This document shows, one piece after another, positions 36,465 through 42,960 of a stretch of DNA of 57,082 bases. Each line of letters begins with the position of its first letter. The stretch's first letter is position 1. The notes under the pieces are model-generated. The model ran no database searches, was not told where the DNA came from, and saw nothing but the letters and a program-made list of their open reading frames with translations. Origin of the DNA: an uncultured Prevotella sp. (GTDB lineage Bacteria > Bacteroidota > Bacteroidia > Bacteroidales > Bacteroidaceae). The stretch is taken from assembly GCA_900551055.1 (NCBI GenBank), contig URUK01000015.1, positions 1-57,082 on the forward strand. The letters are read 5' to 3'. The translations under genes were made by a program, and so were the position numbers.

Positions 36465-36820
36465 GAAAGAATGTATTGAAATGCGCGTTTCTCGGCTTTT
36501 GCCTGTGCGCGCTGGCTTCATGCTCATCGCAGAAGTCACTCTATTCGTGGTACAACTACGAGGACGCCACTTATCAGTACAGCAAAAAAGCCACTCCTGA
36601 GCTTTACAAAAAGATGATGGAAGAGTATGTCAAAGTTGGCGAGAAGCAGAAGGGCACGCGCAAGGTTGTGCCGCCGGGCTTCAACGCTGAGTATGGCTAT
36701 CAGCTGTACAAGGAAGGCAAGAAAGATGAAGGTTTGAAATATCTGAACGAGGAAATAAACCTTTATCCAGAGTCAAAGACATACGTTTCACGGATAATCA
36801 AACAAATAGAGGGACAATGA
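36461..36820 (+). CDS. DUF4810 family lipoprotein
   Basis: A 119-residue lipoprotein of the DUF4810 family. The signal peptide ends in ALASC (Cys21). The mature part has the family block LYSWYNYEDATYQYSKKATP, then a short helical TPR-like region (PPGFNAEYGYQLYKEGKKDEGLKYL), followed by a final NEEINLYPESKTYVSRIIKQ. Homologues are found beside CsgG and GNA1162 homologues in other bacteria. The function is unknown. It overlaps both neighbours by 4 nt, which points to fixed stoichiometry and a shared complex. Confidence 0.85.
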   Translation: MRKNVLKCAFLGFCLCALASCSSQKSLYSWYNYEDATYQYSKKATPELYKKMMEEYVKVGEKQKGTRKVVPPGFNAEYGYQLYKEGKKDEGLKYLNEEINLYPESKTYVSRIIKQIEGQ

Positions 36821-37494
36821 AAAAGTATATTTTGTTTGCGTTGGTGACGCTTATGTTGGCGTCGTGTTCGCAGAAGATAACGAGGGACGTACAGTATCCC
36901 AAGATGTATGAGGAAAAACCGGTGTCTATCGTGGTAATGCCGCCAATCAATCAGACGCAGCACGTCGAGGCGAAAGACTATTTCTACACGACGCTCTATG
37001 CCCCGTTGTGCGAAAAAGGCTACTACGTTTTTTCTCCGTTGCTTACTATGGAGATGTTCCAGTCGGAGAGCGCGTATGATGCCGAGCAGTTTATCGAAGG
37101 CGACCTGTCGCAATTCCGCAACGTACTCGGTGCCGACGCGGCCATGTTCACCATCATAAAATCATGGAAAAGGAACAACATTGGCGGCAAGCTTACTGTC
37201 AACGTGGAGTACATCCTGCGGTCGACCAAAACCGGCGAGACGCTTTACAAGCGCGAAGGCGACATCAAGGTTGACACCAGCGTAAGCGGCGGAGGCGGAG
37301 GACTGTTCGGCGCATTGGTAAATCTTGCAGCCACGGCCATCAGCACCGCCACCACCGACAAGGTTGTGGCAGGGCGCAGGTGTTCGGCATTCGTGTTGAG
37401 CGACATGCCCGTAGGCAAGTATGACGCTGAGCTTTATGGCAAAGACCAGAAGCTGCCTGCCGGCAAGGAGTTTATAAAAGCAACGGTAAAATAA
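36817..37494 (+). CDS. GNA1162/DUF799 family lipoprotein
   Basis: A 225-residue lipoprotein of the GNA1162 (DUF799) family. The signal peptide ends in MLASC (Cys17). Characteristic segments are SIVVMPPINQT, KDYFYTTLYAPLCEKGYYVFSP-type text near 55, and LGADAAMFTIIKSWKRN near 110. The fold resembles TolB/CsgG-like alpha-beta domains. The C-terminal part (about 160-225) includes a glycine-rich turn (SGGGGGLFG). Structural work on the meningococcal homologue suggested a role at the outer membrane, but the function remains open. It is the last gene of the operon, followed by the second copy of the flanking 4 x 22 array. Confidence 0.85.
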   Translation: MKKYILFALVTLMLASCSQKITRDVQYPKMYEEKPVSIVVMPPINQTQHVEAKDYFYTTLYAPLCEKGYYVFSPLLTMEMFQSESAYDAEQFIEGDLSQFRNVLGADAAMFTIIKSWKRNNIGGKLTVNVEYILRSTKTGETLYKREGDIKVDTSVSGGGGGLFGALVNLAATAISTATTDKVVAGRRCSAFVLSDMPVGKYDAELYGKDQKLPAGKEFIKATVK

Positions 37495-37509
37495 CATCTC
37501 TGTATTTCC

Positions 37510-37597
37510 AAAAGGTGGCCTTTTGCACTGCGAAAGGCCACCTTTTACCGTGTAAAAGGCCGTGTTTTGCAATGCAAAACACGGCCTTTTGCGGAGA
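37510..37597. repeat. 4 x 22-nt repeat array (copy 9)
   Basis: Units start at 37510, 37532, 37554 and 37576. Including the tail (GTTGATTATCAGGCAGTTAC) it matches copy 8 over about 105 nt with only a handful of differences, in direct orientation. It lies between the csgG operon and the convergent histidine kinase gene. Confidence 0.9.
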
Positions 37598-37644
37598 CGT
37601 TGATTATCAGGCAGTTACAAAGCGGCGGAAGATGGCGGCGGAAG

Positions 37645-38925
37645 TCATGCCTTGCCGGTGTCTATGCGGAACGTGTGGAGGCCGTCGGCAAACGAATATG
37701 TGACGGTGAAGCCGTACAGATTGCAGATGGCTTTGACAAGGGCGAGGCCGAGGCCGGTTGACGATTTCTTGCCTGCGGAGTGGTAAAAGCGCTCGAATAT
37801 CTTGCTGTCGTCAAGCGGTTCGCCGACGCCCGTGTTGGCTACTGTGTAGCTTCCGGGCTGCGATGTTACGACGATGCGGCCGCCTTCGACATTGTGGACG
37901 AAGGCGTTTTTAAGCAGGTTTGACACAAGGATGCCTGCAAGCTGCTTGTCCATGCTCGCCGATACGCCGTCGTCAAAATGTGTCTCAACCGTTATGCGGC
38001 GGTAAGAGTACACCTCCTCGAGGTCGGCCAGCACCTTCAGCGTTGCCAGGCGCATGTCAACATCCTCCCTTGACGCGAACTGACCGTTGTCAATCTTGCA
38101 GAGCAGCAGCAGCGAGCGGTTGGTTGCGGCGAGGCTTTTCAGCGTGCGCATGGTCTTTATTATGTCGGCCATCTGTGTTTCGGTAAGGTTGTCGCTGTCG
38201 GCAAGCATCTCGAGACGGTTGGTACACACGGCGAGCGGTGTCTGCATTTCGTGCGACGCGTTGGCTATAAACAGCTTCTGCTGTTCGTACTGCCGCTCGT
38301 TGCGCTCCACGCTCCGGCGCACCGCTTCGTCGAGCTTGCGGAACTCGGTGACGCGCGTATTCATGGCCGCAGGCTTGCCGCCGCGTCCTATCCGGTAAGC
38401 GTCGAACCAGTCGAGGAGCGTTTTCAGCGGCTTCATGCAGTGGCGGATGGTGAGCAGGTTGACGCCTATGAGGCCGAGAAGCAGCACCACATAGAGCGCT
38501 ACAAGCCATGAGAGGATGGCACGCTTGAGGTCGTCCTTGTCGATGGTGGTGGTGAAAGCCACAAGCTCGCGCCACTGTCCGTCGTCCGTGCGGAACACAT
38601 ACGACACGGTGCGGGCCGGCTCGTAGCGTCCGCTTTCATCGAAAGGCATCTCAGCGTCCTTGTATCTTATGCGGCTGACGTTGGCGGCATAGTCGCCCGA
38701 AACGGCTTGCAGAATGTACCGCCTGCCGCCCACCTCGCCTTCGCCGGGCACCGGCAGTCCGGCAAGATAGTCGGTCATGACGGTCTCGGCATACTCGGCC
38801 AGCCCCTCGTCGGTCTTGTTGTTAATCTCGTTTATCGCCGCGAAATAGAAACAGACAGCCCAAACCGCCAGGATGACGGCCTTCAATATTGAAAGGCGTA
38901 ATGTTATGACGTTTTGCAGTTTCAT
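37645..38925 (-). CDS. Sensor histidine kinase
   Basis: A 426-residue membrane kinase. Two transmembrane helices (about 10-32 and 138-160) enclose a sensor of about 105 residues. The HisKA domain has ANASHEMQTPLAVCTNRLEM with phospho-acceptor His near 227, and the HATPase domain has VSNLLKNAFVHN (N box) and SSTGLGLALVKAI (G2). The usual G1 motif is reduced: VANTGVGEPLDD replaces DNGIG-like text, as in several short Bacteroidetes kinases. It lies downstream of its response regulator in the same direction, with a 152-nt gap filled by GTTGACGAG repeats, so regulation within the pair may be unequal. The signal is unknown. Confidence 0.87.
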   Translation of the reverse strand: MKLQNVITLRLSILKAVILAVWAVCFYFAAINEINNKTDEGLAEYAETVMTDYLAGLPVPGEGEVGGRRYILQAVSGDYAANVSRIRYKDAEMPFDESGRYEPARTVSYVFRTDDGQWRELVAFTTTIDKDDLKRAILSWLVALYVVLLLGLIGVNLLTIRHCMKPLKTLLDWFDAYRIGRGGKPAAMNTRVTEFRKLDEAVRRSVERNERQYEQQKLFIANASHEMQTPLAVCTNRLEMLADSDNLTETQMADIIKTMRTLKSLAATNRSLLLLCKIDNGQFASREDVDMRLATLKVLADLEEVYSYRRITVETHFDDGVSASMDKQLAGILVSNLLKNAFVHNVEGGRIVVTSQPGSYTVANTGVGEPLDDSKIFERFYHSAGKKSSTGLGLALVKAICNLYGFTVTYSFADGLHTFRIDTGKA

Positions 38926-38940
38926 GTCTTTTGGTTTTTA

Positions 38941-39089
38941 GTTGACGAGGAGCGAGGGACAAGTTGACGAGGAACGAGTTGACAAGTTGACGAGAGACGA
39001 GGGACAAGAGACGAGGAAACAGCAGACGGTAATAGGCTCGTCAACTCGTATCTCGTCACTGGTTGACTTGTATCTTGTCACTCGTCAAC
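38941..39089. repeat. GTTGACGAG-type repeat cluster
   Basis: Left part (38941-39015): several direct copies of words like GTTGACGAG, GGGACAAG and AGACGAG. Right part (39037-39089): the same words in reverse complement. Together they can form a long imperfect hairpin between the regulator and kinase genes. The last unit overlaps the 3' end of the regulator gene and supplies its final codons (V-D-E-stop). Confidence 0.82.
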
Positions 39090-39761
39090 TTCAACAAGCT
39101 TGTAGCCGAAACCGTAAACGGTCTTTATTTCTATGGTTGCTCCTGCCGTTTTGAGCCGCTTGCGCAGGTTTTTCATCTGGGCATATATAAAGTCGAAGTT
39201 GTCAGCCTGGTCGGCATCGTCGCCCCAAACCGCCTCGGCCAGCGTCATCTTGTCGACAAGGCGGCCCGGACGGTTGATGAAATACAACAGGATGTCATAC
39301 TCCTTGCGCCCCAACTCGAGGTCCTTTCCGCCTACGTCCACGGTAAACCTGTCTTGATGTACTGTGACATTGCCCATCTTTATGCCGTTGCCTCCGTCGC
39401 GTGAGTTTCGCCTTGCCACGCTGCGTATGCGTGCGTTAAGCTCTGCGAGATGGAAAGGCTTGGCGAGATAGTCGTCCGCCCCAAGCTCAAGTCCGGCCAC
39501 CTTATCGTCTATCGAGTCCTTGGCCGATATGATGATGACGTTACCGCGGCGGCCGCGCGCCGACAATTCGCGCAACAAGGTAAGTCCGTCGCCGTCGGGA
39601 AGCATGATGTCAAGCAGTATGCAATCATACTCGTAAAGAAACGCTTTGGTGCGTGCCGTTGAATAATCGGCCGCCGTTTCCACCACATGACGTTCCTTTT
39701 CAAGCGAACGCTCGATTACTTCGCGCAGGTCGGCATTGTCTTCTACAACAAGTATTTTCAT
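39078..39761 (-). CDS. OmpR-family response regulator
   Basis: A 227-residue response regulator. The receiver domain (about 1-120) has LVVEDNADL, phospho-acceptor Asp near 51 (YDCILLDIMLPDGDG), Ser near 79 in VIIISAKD, and Lys near 101 in YLAKPFH. The winged-helix output domain (about 130-225) contains LGRKEYDILLYFINRPGRLV and a C-terminal YGFGYKLVE hairpin. It pairs with the histidine kinase downstream. Its last three residues before the stop are encoded by a copy of the GTTGACGAG repeat, a sign that the repeat has invaded the gene end. Targets are unknown. Confidence 0.88.
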   Translation of the reverse strand: MKILVVEDNADLREVIERSLEKERHVVETAADYSTARTKAFLYEYDCILLDIMLPDGDGLTLLRELSARGRRGNVIIISAKDSIDDKVAGLELGADDYLAKPFHLAELNARIRSVARRNSRDGGNGIKMGNVTVHQDRFTVDVGGKDLELGRKEYDILLYFINRPGRLVDKMTLAEAVWGDDADQADNFDFIYAQMKNLRKRLKTAGATIEIKTVYGFGYKLVEVDE

Positions 39762-39781
39762 CCTTCAACCTATGATTTTAC

Positions 39782-39881
39782 AATTAAGAATCAAGAGTTA
39801 AGAATTAAGAAAATATGCGGTTGCTGTTTGTTCTCATTCCAACCGCATATTTTCTTAATTCTTAACTCTTAATTCTTAATT
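39782..39881. repeat. Heptad-type long inverted repeat (copy 7)
   Basis: Two 42-nt arms (39782-39823 and 39840-39881) match with one mismatch, with a 16-nt loop. The inner part is TATGCGGTTG / CAACCGCATA, unlike other copies. The right arm includes the stop codon of the acyl-CoA synthetase gene, as expected for its 3' hairpin. Confidence 0.88.
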
Positions 39882-41954
39882 TCCATGTTCTTTGTTCTTT
39901 TCTATCCGTATCCTTGCGTCCACGGCCACGATGTCGTCACCGTCGGCCAGCAAAGGATTGATGTCCATCTCCTTTATCTCCGTTGCGAAGCGCAGAAGGG
40001 TCGACAGGCGCACGATGATTTCGGCATACCTGCGCTCGTTTACGCCCTGTTGTCCTCGCGTACCTTTTATTATCTTATAAGCGCGCAACGACCTGATCAT
40101 GGACAAAGCCTCGCTGTACGACAACGGGGCGAGGCCGCTCGACACGTCCTTGAGCACCTCCACGAAGATGCCTCCAAGCCCGCAGAGCACTATGTGGCCG
40201 AACCTCGGCTCGTATTTTGCACCGATAAACAGCTCGCGACCGTGCAACATCTTCTGCACGAGCACGCCTGTCGCCCCCTCGATGCGCATCATCCGCTCGA
40301 ACTCAAGCTCAAGATGCTTGGCCGTGCGGACATTGAGCGCCACTCCGCCGACGTCGCTCTTGTGCACAGGACCTACCACTTTGGCCACCACAGGGTAGCC
40401 AATCTTGTCGGCAAAGGCCACAAGCTCGTCCTTGTCGGCGCATGCTTTCTCGGGCACTACGGGTATTCCGGCGCACGAAAGGAGTTCGCGCACACCGTCA
40501 GGCGGCAGGAAACCGTCGCCGTCAATGTGCATTATGATGTCGCGGATGCGCGGAACGTCGACCCCGGCAAGCTCTATTCCGCTGTCGGCTGGCTGCGGAG
40601 TCTTCATCACCTGGGTAAGAGCCGTGGCGAGAGTAACCTCGTCGCTGAAGTTGACATGCCCCTTCCTGATGAACTCGGCCACTTCAGGGCCGGCGGTGTT
40701 GAGGCACGGCAATATGGGGAATATCGGCTTTTTACATTCAAGTATCTTCTTGTGCAGCACGTCGTATGCCTCGTAAAGCTGTACAAGTCCGGGCGTACCG
40801 AAGATTACGAAGATGGCGTCGATGTCCTTGAAGCGGTGCTCGCAGTAGTCGATGGCAAGCCCGAGGTGCTCTGGCGTGCCGGTGGCGAGGATGTCTATCG
40901 GGTTTGAAACCGACGAGCCTGGGAACAACTGCGCCTTCAGTTCGTCGGCTTCAGGCCCTTCGATTTTGGGCACGTTCAGTCCGCCTTTCGACAAGGCGTC
41001 GGTCAGCATCACTCCGGGTCCTCCGGCATGGGTCACTATCGCGAAGTTGCGGCCGGTGAGACGGGGAAGAGTGAAGATGCAACCCACTGTGGTAAGTTCC
41101 TCGCGCGAGAAGCAGCGTACTATGCCCGCTTTCCTGAACAACGCCTCAACGGCGGAGTCGCTGCTGGCCATCGCCCCTGTATGCGACGACGCAGCGCGGC
41201 TTCCGCTCTCGCTGCTGCCGGCCTTGATTGCGGCTATGCGGCAGCCCTTGCGTATGAGCGAGCCTGCGTGCAGGAGCAACTTGTCAGGGTCGTTGATGTT
41301 TTCTATGTAAAGAAGCTTGATGTGCGAGTCGCGTTCGGGGTCGAAGTTCTCGTCCATATACTGAAGAACGTCCTCGATGCCGATTTGCTTGCTGTTGCCG
41401 ACACTCCACACAGAGTTGAACGGAAGACCCTTCATAACGGCCGACTCGAGGATGAACACCGCCGTGGCTCCCGAGCCGCTGATAAAGTCTACGCCCTGTT
41501 CGTGAAGCGTGGGGATGGGCTTTGTGAACACGCTGTGGTGCCACGCGTTCATCAGGCCGATGCAGTTGGGGCCTATGAGGGCGGCTCCGTACTTATCGCA
41601 AGTGTCAAGAATGCGACGCTCCAAGGCTTCGCCGGCCTTGGTTTCCTCGCCGAATCCGGCGGAGATTATTATGAAAGCCTTAACTCCTTTCTCGGCGGCC
41701 AGCACCTCGACGGTGTCGGGACACATCGGGGCGGGTATTACGAGAACGGCCAAGTCGGTAGGCGGCAGCTCGCGGATGTCGTGGAACACCTTGACGCCCT
41801 GTACCTCGTCTTCCTTCGGGTTGACTATTCTTAGCGTGCCCTTGTAGCCTCCGCTGATAAGATTGCGCACCAAGGCGCCGCCCGGCTTGTGAACGTTGTT
41901 CGAACCTCCAACGACAACGATGCTCTCGGGATGTAACAATTGTTGGTTTATCAT
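39876..41954 (-). CDS. ADP-forming acyl-CoA synthetase (fused alpha-beta)
   Basis: A 692-residue NDP-forming acyl-CoA synthetase with both subunits fused. The N-terminal CoA-binding domain has IVVVGGSNNVHKPGGALVRN and GPNCIGLMN. The succinyl-CoA-ligase-like domain carries the phospho-His region ASSHTGAMASSDSAVEAL (near residue 255). The C-terminal ATP-grasp domain (about 470-690) has GYPVVAKVVGPVHKSDVGGV. It interconverts acetyl-CoA (or related acyl-CoA), ADP and phosphate with the acid, ATP and CoA, a route of energy gain in fermenters. There is no acetyltransferase domain, so it is not a Pat enzyme. The frame extends to 42140 but overlaps bcp; ATG 41954 starts the family N-terminus. The gap to bcp is 35 nt. 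Confidence 0.88.
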   Translation of the reverse strand: MINQQLLHPESIVVVGGSNNVHKPGGALVRNLISGGYKGTLRIVNPKEDEVQGVKVFHDIRELPPTDLAVLVIPAPMCPDTVEVLAAEKGVKAFIIISAGFGEETKAGEALERRILDTCDKYGAALIGPNCIGLMNAWHHSVFTKPIPTLHEQGVDFISGSGATAVFILESAVMKGLPFNSVWSVGNSKQIGIEDVLQYMDENFDPERDSHIKLLYIENINDPDKLLLHAGSLIRKGCRIAAIKAGSSESGSRAASSHTGAMASSDSAVEALFRKAGIVRCFSREELTTVGCIFTLPRLTGRNFAIVTHAGGPGVMLTDALSKGGLNVPKIEGPEADELKAQLFPGSSVSNPIDILATGTPEHLGLAIDYCEHRFKDIDAIFVIFGTPGLVQLYEAYDVLHKKILECKKPIFPILPCLNTAGPEVAEFIRKGHVNFSDEVTLATALTQVMKTPQPADSGIELAGVDVPRIRDIIMHIDGDGFLPPDGVRELLSCAGIPVVPEKACADKDELVAFADKIGYPVVAKVVGPVHKSDVGGVALNVRTAKHLELEFERMMRIEGATGVLVQKMLHGRELFIGAKYEPRFGHIVLCGLGGIFVEVLKDVSSGLAPLSYSEALSMIRSLRAYKIIKGTRGQQGVNERRYAEIIVRLSTLLRFATEIKEMDINPLLADGDDIVAVDARIRIEKNKEHGN

Positions 41955-41989
41955 AGTATTGTGTTTAATGGTTTTGGCTGTCGTAAACG

Positions 41990-42448
41990 TCACTTGCCGC
42001 CAAGTATCTGCCCGGCGTGTTCCTTCACCTTGACTTCCTTCGGCGTGATGATACGCTCCACTACGCCGTTCTCGTCGATGATGAACGTGGTGCGCATGGT
42101 TCCCATGTACGTGCGTCCGTACATCTTCTTCTCTCCCCATACGCCGAACTCGCTGACAAGCGACTTTTCAGTGTCGGCTATCAGATGGAACGGCAGCGAG
42201 TACTTGTCAATGAAACGCCGGTGCCTGGCTTCGTCGTCGACGCTCACTCCCACCACTTCGAAGCCCTGCGCACGCAGTTCCCCGTAGTTGTCGCGCAGGT
42301 TGCAGGCCTCCGTCGTACACCCGGAAGTAAGGTCTTTGGGATAGAAATAAAGCACGAGCTTGCGCCCCTTGAAATCTTCCGTCCTTATTTCGTTGCCGTT
42401 CTCGTCGCGCCCGAGCACATCGGGCACCTTGTCTCCAATGCCTATCAT
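41990..42448 (-). CDS. bcp: Thioredoxin-dependent peroxiredoxin (BCP type)
   Basis: A 152-residue peroxiredoxin, standard BCP length. The peroxidatic Cys44 and a resolving Cys49 lie in YPKDLTSGCTTEACNLRDNY; this CxxxxC spacing is typical of atypical two-cysteine BCPs. It reduces hydrogen peroxide and organic hydroperoxides using thioredoxin. It is the first gene of a probable two-gene operon with the acyl-CoA synthetase and has an exact consensus promoter 28 nt upstream. Confidence 0.92.
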   Translation of the reverse strand: MIGIGDKVPDVLGRDENGNEIRTEDFKGRKLVLYFYPKDLTSGCTTEACNLRDNYGELRAQGFEVVGVSVDDEARHRRFIDKYSLPFHLIADTEKSLVSEFGVWGEKKMYGRTYMGTMRTTFIIDENGVVERIITPKEVKVKEHAGQILGGK

Positions 42449-42475
42449 TTGTGTCTACGTTATGTTTATTAGACG

Positions 42476-42506
42476 CAAAGATACAGCAAATCCCGATAAG
42501 TACAAA
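42476..42506 (-). promoter_or_regulatory. Consensus promoter for bcp
   Basis: On the minus strand: TTTG (42506-42503), a 19-nt spacer, TATCTTTG (42483-42476). An exact match to the Bacteroidetes consensus. Confidence 0.75.
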
Positions 42507-42586
42507 ACAAAACGCAGGAAAGGATTTCATAAATCGCCGCTCCGACACACAACCGTCGCAAAATGACAGATGACACACGGTTTTGC

Positions 42587-42674
42587 AATATGCCGTATTT
42601 TGCCTTCCAAAAGGCCACCTTTTACACGCCGAAAGGCCATGTTTTGCAGGCTAAAAGACGGCATATTGGAAAGC
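42587..42674. repeat. 4 x 22-nt repeat array (copy 10)
   Basis: Units start at 42587, 42609, 42631 and 42653. The tail is CGCTGACAGTCAGCG then AGTTGCAAA, a palindromic form of the usual tail. It lies in the 512-nt divergent gap between bcp and dnaK. Confidence 0.85.
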
Positions 42675-42726
42675 CGCTGACAGTCAGCGAGTTGCAAAGA
42701 CGTGACCGAGCACGCCGGAAACAGGC

Positions 42727-42761
42727 GCGCCACATGGCGCATATTATGACAAAATGCGCCA
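42727..42761. promoter_or_regulatory. Palindromic GCGCCA/TGGCGC cluster upstream of dnaK
   Basis: GCGCCA-CA-TGGCGC (42727-42740) is a perfect short palindrome. TGGCGCAT (42735-42742) and ATGCGCCA (42754-42761) form a second one around an 11-nt centre. Many TGNCA words (TGACA, TGTCA, TGGCA) follow up to about 42880. Possible operator sites for stress control of dnaK; I cannot name the regulator. Confidence 0.4.
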
Positions 42762-42960
42762 GCAGAGGGGCTTGACACTGCCACGTCTTGCGACAAAATG
42801 TCACGCCTGATGGCACACTTGCGCCGTTGGCATACGTTTTGTTAAACAATATGTGGCAATAAGTGCGGCACCAAGGGTGCGGATACTGATTGAAGTACTA
42901 CCGTAAGGCCCAAGACCGCACAACCATAAAACCGCAAAAAATAACAAAAAAGATACTATT

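Noticed and set aside
41955..42140. Longer start for the acyl-CoA synthetase
   Set aside because: It overlaps bcp and gives a His/Arg-rich tail with no family similarity; ATG 41954 begins the known N-terminus.
42812..42826. Sigma-54 promoter (TGGCAC..TTGC) before dnaK
   Set aside because: The distance between the GG and GC elements is too short by about three bases.
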